Positions 29,311-37,997 of a stretch of DNA of 64,000 nucleotides are shown piece after piece (the stretch's first letter is position 1; every line of letters starts with the position of its first letter). The stretch spans positions 62,001 through 126,000 of the forward strand of contig JAYQTB010000004.1 in assembly GCA_038147195.1 (NCBI GenBank), written 5' to 3'. Below the pieces are notes generated by a model. That model made no database searches and was not told the DNA's origin. It saw only the letters and a list, made by a program, of their open reading frames with translations. The translations under genes and the position numbers were made by a program. Source of the stretch: Eutrophocola salsuginis (GTDB lineage Bacteria > Pseudomonadota > Gammaproteobacteria > Pseudomonadales > Pseudohongiellaceae).

Positions 29311-30035
29311 CCGGCGTCCCCGGCATCGAGCTCCCAGTCACTGACCAGTAAGGTTAGGCGGTATGGCGACTGTTCGAGACTTATGCGTCTGGGCAGTATA
29401 TGGCCGGCGATATTATCGAAACGGTCAAATTGCAATTCCCAGCGCTTGCCGGTGGCATCCGGCTGTGAAATCGTCGCCACCAGTCCGGATTCACTGTAGT
29501 TGACATCGGCAATGCGGCCCGGGGCCGGCAATCCGCGAATCCAATAGAGCAGTTCAATGGCCGGGAAAGCATACCCGAGTATGTTCGTGCCGATGGCTTC
29601 AAGGCTTGGCGCCGTGAACGGCTCTTCCCCGGCCTTTTCGATCATGACGCCACCGGTATCCCCGGTGATACGCACGGCGCCCAGGCCGAGGGTGCCGCTG
29701 AGGTTGATTTCAAAAGCACCGGTATCCTGCAGCCAGTTGATATTGATTGTATCGGAGTCGTTATTGCTTCTTATATTTAGGCGACCGCGCAGGTACCAGT
29801 ATTCCATTCGCAGCAGTTGCTGCTGATAGGCGGCATCTGCCACGAGATCGTGACGGGGTGAAGTGGCACAGGCCCCCAGGCACAGGGCGAGTACCAGGAT
29901 CAGGCAGGTTCGGGCCGGGCGGAAATCAGATGGCGGGAGCAGAAGTGAGCCGCTCCATGGTGCTGCGGATATGTTCACTGTCGGGTTGGTTCTCCAGGGC
30001 CTTGCGCCACACGCTGCGGGCCTTGGATTTTTCAC
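29307..30035 (-). CDS. lolB: Outer-membrane lipoprotein insertion protein LolB
   Basis: LolB receives lipoproteins from LolA and inserts them in the outer membrane. The lipobox LCLGAC and the domain start LLRMEYWYLRGRLNIRS are visible, and the body carries the YWIRGLPAPG motif. The start is uncertain. The only ATG (30035) puts 55 residues before the lipobox Cys and overlaps the TPR gene by 110 bases, whereas family signal peptides are about 20 residues. A CTG at 29942, preceded by GGAGCGG, would give a normal signal peptide. Confidence 0.9.
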   Translation of the reverse strand: MKNPRPAACGARPWRTNPTVNISAAPWSGSLLLPPSDFRPARTCLILVLALCLGACATSPRHDLVADAAYQQQLLRMEYWYLRGRLNIRSNNDSDTININWLQDTGAFEINLSGTLGLGAVRITGDTGGVMIEKAGEEPFTAPSLEAIGTNILGYAFPAIELLYWIRGLPAPGRIADVNYSESGLVATISQPDATGKRWELQFDRFDNIAGHILPRRISLEQSPYRLTLLVSDWELDAGDAG

Positions 30036-31737
30036 CTAGCACCCAGAGCACTTCGCCCAGATGGGCTGCCACCTCATGGTCCGGAAAGAGTTCATAAGCC
30101 TTGTCGAGATTGTCACGCGCTTCCTGGTACATACCGAGTCGATACTGCACCCAACCCAGGCTGTCGATGATGGCGGGGTCGTTGGGTGCCAGTTCGAACG
30201 CCCTGAGGATGAGTTCATAGGCCTCGTCGTAGCGGTCGGTCCGGTCGGCCAGGATGTAACCAAGACTGTTGTATGCTACCGGGTTGTTGGGATTGAGCTG
30301 GATGATCTTGCGCAGATCGGTTTCCATCAGGACGAGATCGTTGATTTCCTGGTTGTACACCGAACGCAGGAAAAGCAGTTGGATATTGTTGGGGAAGGCG
30401 CCCACGGCACTGTTCAGCACGATCCCGGATTTGTCCAGGTAGCCCTGGTCCATCAGCACGTTGGCTTCCATCGACAATAAGGCAATGTTGTAGTCAGGAT
30501 TGCGGAACCTGATGTTTTGCAACCGTGACTTCATTTCATCGTAGCGGCCCGCCTTGACCATCAGTTCGGTCAGACTGCGCTGCGATTGCAGGAAGTTGCT
30601 GCCGCTGTTGACGTTAAAGAAGTGCTGGATCGCTTCAGTATTCTTGTTTTCCTGCATACTGATGTAACCCAGGTAGTAATGGGCGTCATCGAGGCGTTGC
30701 GCGTTTTCCACCATGCGCTGGAAATAGATCCTGGCATCACTGAGCATGTTGATTTCCATGCTGATCAGGGCCAGTGAGTACAGCATGTCGAAGTCGTCGG
30801 GATTCTGTTCCACGATTATCTTGAACTGGTCGCGGGCTTCACTGTAATTCTCTTCGTCGACCAGCTTGCGCGCATACTGAAAGCGCAGTTGCTTGTTGTT
30901 TTCATTGCTGCGCAATGACTGCTGCAACCGGCGACGAGCCTGCTCGGCCTGGCCCATCTGCTCTAACAGTTCCACTTCCAGAATGACCACTTCCGAAGCG
31001 TCATCCATTTCAACGGCGAGTTCACTCACCAACGCATAGGCCTGGGTCACCTGGTCGTTTTGCTGGTAAAGATGCGCGAGTGCCAGACGTATGGACTGGT
31101 CCTGCGGATATTTCGCGCGTAGTTCATTGAAGTCGGCGATCAGGGGATCAAGGTAGAGGGTGACATTGTCGTCTACCGCGGTGCGGTTGGTGATCAGGCG
31201 GAAGTCGATGCTCGCGCCAAGGTCAAGCAGCCTTTCCATGTGATTAAGCGCTTCCTGGTAACGACCCAGGGTAACCATCTGGAATGCCAGGGTCCGCAGA
31301 GCTTCCTGGGAATCGGGTTCCCTGGCCAGCCACATGTTACCCATTTCGATGGCAGCCTGGACATCGCGCATGAAGGAGGCGATGCGCGAAGCGCGTTTGA
31401 TGATGTTGATGTCATTGGTTTCCCGCGCCAGTTCTAGGTAATCAGCAAGGGCTTTCTGATTGTAACCGCGCTGGCCTGCCATTTCTGCGATGATGACGCG
31501 GGTCAGGACGTCTTCGGAGAAACTGCCATACTCGATCTCCTCGGGCGGTGGCAGGACCGGGGGCGTGGTCTCGGCAGCGTCAACCAAGCTCTCCATCCTT
31601 TCTTCTTCGACTTTTCGTTCGTCTACCGTGGCGCAGGCCGTTAGCAGGCTGGTGAACAGCAGGGCGAGCAACGAGGAGGCATGCCTGCTGCGCTTGCTGG
31701 CAGCAGACATGCGAATTAATGAGGCGAACCTGATCAT
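29926..31737 (-). CDS. TPR-repeat lipoprotein upstream of lolB
   Basis: 603 residues with a lipoprotein signal (SLLTACATVDE, Cys near 35). Many tetratricopeptide repeats follow, for example AYNSLGYILADRTDRYDEA and IIDSLGWVQYRLGMYQEA. The homologue in Pseudomonas lies in the same place before lolB. TPR proteins mediate protein contacts; this one probably acts at the outer membrane. It is transcribed divergently from hemA. Confidence 0.9.
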   Translation of the reverse strand: MIRFASLIRMSAASKRSRHASSLLALLFTSLLTACATVDERKVEEERMESLVDAAETTPPVLPPPEEIEYGSFSEDVLTRVIIAEMAGQRGYNQKALADYLELARETNDINIIKRASRIASFMRDVQAAIEMGNMWLAREPDSQEALRTLAFQMVTLGRYQEALNHMERLLDLGASIDFRLITNRTAVDDNVTLYLDPLIADFNELRAKYPQDQSIRLALAHLYQQNDQVTQAYALVSELAVEMDDASEVVILEVELLEQMGQAEQARRRLQQSLRSNENNKQLRFQYARKLVDEENYSEARDQFKIIVEQNPDDFDMLYSLALISMEINMLSDARIYFQRMVENAQRLDDAHYYLGYISMQENKNTEAIQHFFNVNSGSNFLQSQRSLTELMVKAGRYDEMKSRLQNIRFRNPDYNIALLSMEANVLMDQGYLDKSGIVLNSAVGAFPNNIQLLFLRSVYNQEINDLVLMETDLRKIIQLNPNNPVAYNSLGYILADRTDRYDEAYELILRAFELAPNDPAIIDSLGWVQYRLGMYQEARDNLDKAYELFPDHEVAAHLGEVLWVLGEKSKARSVWRKALENQPDSEHIRSTMERLTSAPAI

Positions 31738-32002
31738 AAGGGCATCAGTCTGATCAAAGGAGCTTAAGTATAGCCAGAACGTCGGGAATATCCCAATGAT
31801 GGGCCGGTACCGGGAAATTATACTGTAAGACCTTCAACCCCGGTGTTTCGTTCCCCAAAGGGTCCGGGATCGGGCCCTTGCCGCGCAATAAATAGGCACA
31901 ACAGGGACTATTGAGTAAAATAGAATATTTATCACGGGGAATCTGAATAACCCACACCATCCGGCCGTTTCTGGCGGCTGCCGGTGACTTGCAGACCTTC
32001 TT

Positions 32003-33337
32003 ATGGCGACCTTCCTCCTGGGCGTAAATCACAACACTGCCAGCGTCGACGTGCGTGAGAAGGTGGCGTTCGCCCCGGAAAAAATGCATGACGCCCTGCG
32101 GCAGGCCTGTGCGGACATCGGCCTCGATGAAATCGTGATCGTCTCCACCTGCAATCGGACTGAGTTGTACTGTGAGCCTGGTGAAGGTCCTGCCGCCAGC
32201 CAAAGCGGTGACCAGGTGATGGCGAAAGTACAGCAGTGGCTCGCGACTTACCATAACCTGCAGGACTCACAACTGAAGGATTGCCTGTACAGTTTCGAAG
32301 GCACAGATTCCGTTACTCACGCCATGAAAGTGGCCAGCGGTCTTGACTCCATGGTGCTCGGCGAACCGCAGATCCTCGGCCAGCTCAAATCCGCCTACGC
32401 CGTTGCCCGGGAGGCCGGCACTGTTGGCAACAACCTGAGTCGCCTGTTCGAGGAGACCTTTGCTGTCGCCAAGCAGGTGCGTACCGATACCGCCATCGGC
32501 GAGAACCCGGTTTCGGTGGCATTCGCCGCGGTCACCCTGGCCGAGCATATCTTCAGTGACCTGACGGAGGTCAACGCACTCATGATCGGGGCCGGACGCA
32601 CCATAGAACTGGTTATCCAGCACCTGCGTCGTGCTGGAGTTGCTCACGTGGCAGTGGCCAACCGCACGCTGGAGCGTGCACTTGAACTTAAGGAAAAATA
32701 TGGCGTCAGTGAAGTATTGTTCGCCGACTTGCCCGAGCAACTGGAAAAGGCGGACATCGTGGTCAGTTCCACTGCCAGCCAGTTGCCGATCCTGGGCAAG
32801 GGCGCCGTCGAAAGCGCGCTGAAGGCGCGCAAGCACAAGCCGATCTTCATGGTGGACCTGGCTGTACCTCGGGACATCGAACCTGAGGTGGCCGAACTGG
32901 ATGACATTTATCTGTACAGTATCGACGATCTTGCCCAGGTCATCGATTCCAATATGCAGAGTCGCCAGGAGGCGGCCCGGGAAGCGGAGAAAATCATCGA
33001 GGCAGGTGTGGTCAACTACGAGGAAAAGCTGCGCACACTTGGCATCGTTTCCACGCTGAAGAATTTCCGCCAGAAGGCCGAACACATCCGCGACACGGAG
33101 CTGGAGAAGGCGCTGAAACTACTCGAGAAAGGCGAATCTCCGGACAAGGTACTGGCTAGCCTGGCACGCCTGCTGACCAGCAAACTGATCCACGCGCCCA
33201 GCGTGCAGATGAAAAAAGCCAGTGCGGACGGTCGCAGCGAACTGATCCAGCTAGCCGAAGAATTGTTCGAGCTCGAAGCGAGCAATGAAGAAGTCAGCAC
33301 CTTCGATCCCGAAGACGAAAAATACAGCCAGCCTTAA
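32003..33337 (+). CDS. hemA: Glutamyl-tRNA reductase
   Basis: 444 residues; it reduces Glu-tRNA to glutamate-1-semialdehyde, the first step of C5 tetrapyrrole synthesis. The catalytic Cys is residue 50 in VSTCNRTELY. ASGLDSMVLGEPQILGQ, the NADPH site (LMIGAGRTIELV, with R in place of the more usual G/E) and a C-terminal helical dimer domain are present. It begins the hemA-prfA-prmC-moeB run. Confidence 0.97.
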   Translation: MATFLLGVNHNTASVDVREKVAFAPEKMHDALRQACADIGLDEIVIVSTCNRTELYCEPGEGPAASQSGDQVMAKVQQWLATYHNLQDSQLKDCLYSFEGTDSVTHAMKVASGLDSMVLGEPQILGQLKSAYAVAREAGTVGNNLSRLFEETFAVAKQVRTDTAIGENPVSVAFAAVTLAEHIFSDLTEVNALMIGAGRTIELVIQHLRRAGVAHVAVANRTLERALELKEKYGVSEVLFADLPEQLEKADIVVSSTASQLPILGKGAVESALKARKHKPIFMVDLAVPRDIEPEVAELDDIYLYSIDDLAQVIDSNMQSRQEAAREAEKIIEAGVVNYEEKLRTLGIVSTLKNFRQKAEHIRDTELEKALKLLEKGESPDKVLASLARLLTSKLIHAPSVQMKKASADGRSELIQLAEELFELEASNEEVSTFDPEDEKYSQP

Positions 33338-33378
33338 CTGGGCCGATACCCCGCCAACGCAGGAAAGCAGCACACAAG

Positions 33379-34461
33379 ATGAACCCATCCGTTATCAACA
33401 AGCTGGAGCACCTGAAAGACCGCTACGAGGAGCTCGAGGCGCTGCTCAGTGACGCCGGTGTAATTGCTGACCAGGATAAATTCCGAATCTACTCCAAGGA
33501 ATACGCGGAACTGGAGCCGGTTGTGCAGTGCTTCAGCCGTTTTACGCAGAAACAGACGGAACTCGAGGAAGCCCGGATCCTGCAGAAGGACAGCGACCCT
33601 GAAGTGAGGCAGATGGCTGAAGAGGAGGTATTTACCGCACAATCGCAGCTGGAAATGCTCGATACGGAATTGCAAAAACTGCTCCTGCCAAAGGATCCCA
33701 AGGACGAGTGCAACGTGTTCCTGGAAATACGCGCCGGCACGGGTGGCGACGAGGCTGCGATCTTTTCCGGCGATCTGTTTCGCATGTATTCCCGCTACGC
33801 CGAGACCCAGGGGTGGCATGTCGAGGTGATGAGCGAGCGGCAGGGCGAGCACGGAGGCTATAAGGAAATCATCGCCAGGGTCGAAGGCAAAAATGTCTAC
33901 TGCCAGCTCAAGTTCGAATCTGGCGCCCACCGCGTGCAACGTGTACCTGAAACCGAAACCCAGGGGAGGGTGCATACGTCGGCATGTACAGTGGCCGTCA
34001 TGCCGGAGGTGGATGATCTTGAGCAGATCGAAATCAGCAAGAATGATTTACGGGTGGACACCTTTCGCGCCAGTGGCGCTGGCGGCCAGCATGTCAACAA
34101 GACAGATTCCGCAATTCGCCTTACCCACATTCCTACCGGTATTGTCGTCGAATGCCAGGACGAGCGCTCACAACACAAGAATCGGGCTCGTGCCATGTCC
34201 CTGTTGCAGGCCAAGTTGCAGGCAGCTGCTGAAGCCGAGCGGCACAAGGAACAGTCAGACACCCGCCGTGACCTTGTCGGCAGTGGCGACCGTTCTGAAA
34301 AGATCCGTACCTACAATTACCCCGATGGTCGCATCACCGACCATCGCATCAACCTGAAGCTGAACAAGCTGGCCGACGTGATGGCAGGTAACATTGGTGA
34401 GATCATCCAGGCGTTGATAACCGAACACCAGGCCGACCAGTTGGCCGACATGGCGAGTTGA
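33379..34461 (+). CDS. prfA: Peptide chain release factor 1
   Basis: 360 residues, the typical length. It carries the GGQ catalytic loop (GAGGQHVNKTDSA, near residue 235) and the stop-codon-recognition region with a PET-like tripeptide (RVPETETQGRVHTS). It terminates translation at UAA and UAG. It lies 41 bases after hemA and is followed by prmC, the enzyme that methylates the Gln of GGQ. Confidence 0.98.
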   Translation: MNPSVINKLEHLKDRYEELEALLSDAGVIADQDKFRIYSKEYAELEPVVQCFSRFTQKQTELEEARILQKDSDPEVRQMAEEEVFTAQSQLEMLDTELQKLLLPKDPKDECNVFLEIRAGTGGDEAAIFSGDLFRMYSRYAETQGWHVEVMSERQGEHGGYKEIIARVEGKNVYCQLKFESGAHRVQRVPETETQGRVHTSACTVAVMPEVDDLEQIEISKNDLRVDTFRASGAGGQHVNKTDSAIRLTHIPTGIVVECQDERSQHKNRARAMSLLQAKLQAAAEAERHKEQSDTRRDLVGSGDRSEKIRTYNYPDGRITDHRINLKLNKLADVMAGNIGEIIQALITEHQADQLADMAS

Positions 34462-34477
34462 GCGCCGATAATTTTCC

Positions 34478-35317
34478 ATGGCCATCATCAAACAGCTGAT
34501 AACAGAGGGTGAGAATTCACTGACTGGGAGTGACAGTGCTCGCCTGGATGCAGAGATTCTCCTTGCCATGGCGCTGAAAAATACCCGTACCTGGCTGTAT
34601 ACATGGCCGGACTACGTGCCGAGCCTGCCTGAACAGCATATGTACCTGGACCTGCTGAGGCGGCGCAAGGATGGCGAGCCAATTGCTTACCTTGTGCATC
34701 GGAAGGAATTCTGGGGTCTTGAGTTGAAGATCAACGACCATGTCCTCATCCCGCGCCCGGAAACCGAATTGCTCGTACAGACGGCGCTGAATGCGCTTGA
34801 GGGCAATGACTCAGCAATCGTTGCGGACCTAGGAACCGGCTCCGGCGCCATCGCGCTGGCGCTGGCATCGGAGCATCCGCAGTGGCAGATCGTGGCGACG
34901 GATTCATCGAAAGAGGCTGTCAGCCTGGCAAAGGATAACGCCGGTCGTCTTGAACTCCGTAACGTCACCTTCGTGACTGGTGAATGGCTGGCTCCTGTGG
35001 CAGGCATGACCTTTGACGCCATCGTCAGCAATCCGCCATACATCGCCGAAGGTGATCCTCACCTGGCCGAAGGTGACGTTCGCTTTGAACCGGTACATGC
35101 GCTAGTCTCGGCTAACAATGGCCTGGCCGATGTCCGCCGTATCGTGCTGGACAGTCCGGAGCACTTGGTGCCGGGAGGTAGACTGATGCTGGAGCATGGA
35201 TATGACCAGGGATCGGTCGTCAGGGAAATTTTTGCCGCCGCAGGTTTCACTGATGTAATAACCCACCAGGATCTTGCGGGCCATGACCGCGTGACCGAAG
35301 GAAAAGTACCGCATTGA
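34478..35317 (+). CDS. prmC: Release factor glutamine methyltransferase
   Basis: 279 residues. The SAM-binding motif VADLGTGSGAIALAL and the catalytic SNPPYIAEGD motif, which binds the target glutamine, are present, as is the helical N-terminal domain. It methylates the GGQ motif of RF1 and RF2. It follows prfA by 16 bases and overlaps moeB by four (ATGA-type). Confidence 0.97.
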   Translation: MAIIKQLITEGENSLTGSDSARLDAEILLAMALKNTRTWLYTWPDYVPSLPEQHMYLDLLRRRKDGEPIAYLVHRKEFWGLELKINDHVLIPRPETELLVQTALNALEGNDSAIVADLGTGSGAIALALASEHPQWQIVATDSSKEAVSLAKDNAGRLELRNVTFVTGEWLAPVAGMTFDAIVSNPPYIAEGDPHLAEGDVRFEPVHALVSANNGLADVRRIVLDSPEHLVPGGRLMLEHGYDQGSVVREIFAAAGFTDVITHQDLAGHDRVTEGKVPH

Positions 35318-36060
35318 CCATGAATGATGAACAACTCCTGAGATATTCCCGCCATCTCATGCTGCCTCAGATGGACGTGGCCGGGCAGAAAGCACTGCTG
35401 GATGCCACCGTGCTGGTTATCGGCATGGGCGGGCTTGGGTGTCCCGCAGCCATGTACCTGGCCAGCAGTGGCGTCGGTCAACTGGTACTGGCCGATGACG
35501 ACACCGTGGATCTCAGTAACCTGCAGCGCCAGATTGCCCACGGCACCGACAACATCGGCATGAGCAAGGTAGCGTCCGCGGCAGAAGCGATAGCGCGGCT
35601 CAATGACACCATAAGGGTCACCACGCTCGATAAGCGCCTGGAAGGTGAGGCCCTGGAGGAGGCGGTGAAGGGCGCCGATGTGATCCTCGACTGCACTGAC
35701 AATTTCTCCACGCGTTTTGCCATTAATGCCGCGGCCGTGAAACGCCAGGTACCATTGGTATCCGGCGCCGCCATTCGCCTGGAAGGGCAGGTCAGCGTCT
35801 TTGATGCTCGCGGTCCGGACAATCCCTGTTACCAGTGCCTGTATCAGGACGGTGATGACATGCAGCTCAGCTGTTCCGAAAGCGGCGTCCTAGCGCCGCT
35901 GGTCGGTATCATCGGCACGCTTCAGGCGTTGGAAGCCATCAAGATTATCACAGGCATCGGCAGTACTCTGACCGGGCGCCTGTTGTTCTTTGATGCCCAG
36001 ATTCTGCAGTTTCGCGAAATGAAACTGAAGAAAAACTCCGCCTGTCCCTGCTGCGGCTGA
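35314..36060 (+). CDS. moeB: MoeB/ThiF-family adenylyltransferase
   Basis: 248 residues. An E1-like enzyme that adenylates the C-terminus of a sulfur-carrier protein (MoaD or ThiS). It has the nucleotide loop GMGGLGCPAAMYLA, DDDTVDLSNLQRQ, and zinc ligands in CYQCLY and the C-terminal CPCCG. The Pseudomonas homologue beside prmC is annotated moeB, but ThiF activity cannot be excluded from sequence alone. Confidence 0.92.
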   Translation: MTMNDEQLLRYSRHLMLPQMDVAGQKALLDATVLVIGMGGLGCPAAMYLASSGVGQLVLADDDTVDLSNLQRQIAHGTDNIGMSKVASAAEAIARLNDTIRVTTLDKRLEGEALEEAVKGADVILDCTDNFSTRFAINAAAVKRQVPLVSGAAIRLEGQVSVFDARGPDNPCYQCLYQDGDDMQLSCSESGVLAPLVGIIGTLQALEAIKIITGIGSTLTGRLLFFDAQILQFREMKLKKNSACPCCG

Positions 36061-36733
36061 AGGCGGGCGCCCAATTTGATCTGTATCAACTAAACGCCTG
36101 TTCGGATGTCTAGGACAATTGAATCAGGCTTGCATCGCACGAAATTTCCTGCCAACGGAGGCGTAATCTTTCTCTGGAACCTTAATCAGGAATAACAAAG
36201 GAAAATCATAAATCTATATCCCGAAACGTTCAGGTCTGGGTGCGCTGGACAGTTTTTTAACAATAGTTTCTTCAAAGAATCATTAGTTTAAATCCATCAA
36301 GGAAACCGATAACATATTCAGGCTTTCTTGGCCTGAAAAGGAAGAAAACGATATTTCCGTAGACAACAATGTGCTGACCATCGCTGCCGAGCACGAGGAG
36401 GAGGCATAGAGGAAAAAAGCAGGCCACATCATTCGCCAGAAATGACGCTACGGCAAGTATGCGCACAGCTTCAATCTCGGCAAGGATATCGATGTGTGCA
36501 AAACCAAGGCGAATTTCGATAACGGCGTGCTTACCCCGGCTATCCCGAAGGGGGATGTCCGGCCGGCACGCAAGCAGATTCTTATCAAGTAAAACGGAAA
36601 ACCGGGCAGGCTGTCGTTTTTTGTCTGTCCCTTATCACATGCTACCGGGGGTCACTATTTGACCTGTTTCCGCCAGCCTGTGAGAATTGGCCACCCGTTA
36701 CCGGTCAAATTGCAAGGAGTTACTCGCAGCATC
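36061..36733. other. 673-base stretch without an intact gene
   Basis: The interval between moeB and the YceI-family gene. It contains only the dead Hsp20 gene (36284-36593) and, at 36713-36720, the AAGGAGTT ribosome site for the YceI-like gene. The first 200 bases show nothing I can support. Confidence 0.6.
36284..36593 (+). pseudogene. Decayed small heat-shock protein (Hsp20/IbpA type)
   Basis: One frame reads EENDISVDNNVLTIAAEHEEE, a TAG, KKAGHIIRQK, a TGA, RYGKYAHSFNLGKDIDV, ANFDNGVLTPAIPK and QILIK before TAA 36591-36593. These are the alpha-crystallin domain strands of Hsp20 in order, including the GVLT-x-IPK signature. Two in-frame stops and no usable start make it a pseudogene. Only the alpha-crystallin part remains. 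Confidence 0.8.
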
Positions 36734-37330
36734 ATGGGCAGACTTTTCAGAAGTATCATTTCCACGACTCTCTTCATCCTGGTCCTGCTGCCGCTTTCCA
36801 GCAGTGGCGCCGAAGACAAAACCGGTTCCTACACCCTGACACGCCAGTACGGCAGCGTGCTGTTCAGGGTCATGCAGCAGCAGTATCTAAACCTGGTCGG
36901 CCGCTTCGACAATTACGAGGCCACCCTGGTGATGGATTTCGCTGACCTGTCGAATTCCCGGCTGACTGCCAGCGTACAGATGGGCAGCCTCGACATGGCG
37001 GATGGCGACGTGGTGGAGACTCTGGTCAACTCAAGCGCCTGGTTCAATGCCCAGCTGTATCCGGAGTCCACCTTTAACACTAACCGTGTCGACGTCACCG
37101 GTGATACCACTGCAGATTTTCACGGTGAACTGAATTTCATGGGCATCACCCGACCATGGACCCTGCATGTGCAGTTCTTTGGCGGATCGGATGGCAAACT
37201 GGAAGGATCGAGTATCGGCATGCTGGCCACAGGCAGTTTCAACCGCACCGATTTCGGCCTCGACCAGTACCTGAACATGGCAGAGGATCTGGTTAGTATG
37301 GAGATCAACGTCAAATTCAACAGGGATTGA
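36734..37330 (+). CDS. YceI-family periplasmic protein
   Basis: 198 residues from ATG 36734 (AAGGAGTT upstream); an in-frame earlier ATG at 36659 lacks support. The signal peptide is FILVLLPLSSSGA. The body resembles the YceI lipocalin-like fold: VLFRVMQQQYLNLVGRF, LTASVQMGSLDMADGD, HGELNFMGITRPWTL and GSFNRTDFGLDQYL. YceI proteins bind isoprenoid-like or amphiphilic ligands in the periplasm. The partner is unknown. Confidence 0.85.
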   Translation: MGRLFRSIISTTLFILVLLPLSSSGAEDKTGSYTLTRQYGSVLFRVMQQQYLNLVGRFDNYEATLVMDFADLSNSRLTASVQMGSLDMADGDVVETLVNSSAWFNAQLYPESTFNTNRVDVTGDTTADFHGELNFMGITRPWTLHVQFFGGSDGKLEGSSIGMLATGSFNRTDFGLDQYLNMAEDLVSMEINVKFNRD

Positions 37331-37355
37331 TCCCTACAATTAGAGAGAGAAAATC

Positions 37356-37670
37356 ATGCAATCCCTTTTGAAAATCCTGCCGGTTATAACCCTGTCGCTG
37401 CTCACCTCCTGCACCTGGGTGAAACTGACTGCGGCCGGTGAAAACGTCGCGGTGCTGACCGCGTCCGAAGTGGAGAATTGCGAACGTACTGGCACTACGA
37501 CGGTTTCCGTACCTGACAAGGTCATATTGGATCGTGATGCGGACAAGGTGTCCCTGGAACTGCACACCCTTGCTCGCAACCGTGCAGCAGATCGAGGTGA
37601 CGCTATCGTGCCAACGTCACGCATCAATGATGGCGAACAGATGTTTACCATTTACCGTTGCCGCAACTGA
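37356..37670 (+). CDS. DUF4156 lipoprotein
   Basis: 104 residues with the lipobox LLTSC near residue 19 and two later cysteines (NCERTG and YRCRN) that could form a disulfide. AGENVAVLTASEVENC and the basic RNRAADRGDAIVP segment match DUF4156, a family of small outer-membrane or periplasmic lipoproteins of unknown function. A ribosome site, GAGAGAG, precedes it. Confidence 0.8.
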   Translation: MQSLLKILPVITLSLLTSCTWVKLTAAGENVAVLTASEVENCERTGTTTVSVPDKVILDRDADKVSLELHTLARNRAADRGDAIVPTSRINDGEQMFTIYRCRN

Positions 37671-37679
37671 TCAATTGGG

Positions 37680-37931
37680 TTAATTGCGGAAATACCACAG
37701 TAGTGGCAGGAAGGCGCCGATGATGAATATCGGCAAGTGCAGTACTGCAACCAACAGCCAGGACAGGACGAGGCTGCCGCCCAGGGTAAGCCAGAACACC
37801 TGCCAGCCACGGGTGTTGCGTACCCCTTCGGCACCGCGCTCCGGCGGGGCGCTGATCAGCGCATTTCCGCAAATCATGCAAAAACGAGCATGATCCGGAC
37901 AGGTTTGATGGCATTGTTCACAGAATTTCAT
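37680..37931 (-). CDS. Zinc-ribbon two-helix membrane protein
   Basis: 83 residues. The N-terminus has two CxxC pairs (CEQCHQTC and CMICGNAL), a zinc ribbon of the DUF2116/zinc-ribbon-domain type. Two membrane helices follow (LGGSLVLSWLLVAVLH and FIIGAFLPLLWYF). Its function is unknown. It is convergent with the DUF4156 gene and divergent from rhlB. Confidence 0.65.
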   Translation of the reverse strand: MKFCEQCHQTCPDHARFCMICGNALISAPPERGAEGVRNTRGWQVFWLTLGGSLVLSWLLVAVLHLPIFIIGAFLPLLWYFRN

Positions 37932-37997
37932 TTCAACGATTCCGTCTTTTCGTTATAGTACGCCCCCAATATTCTGAATTATAAAGAAAAATACTGA

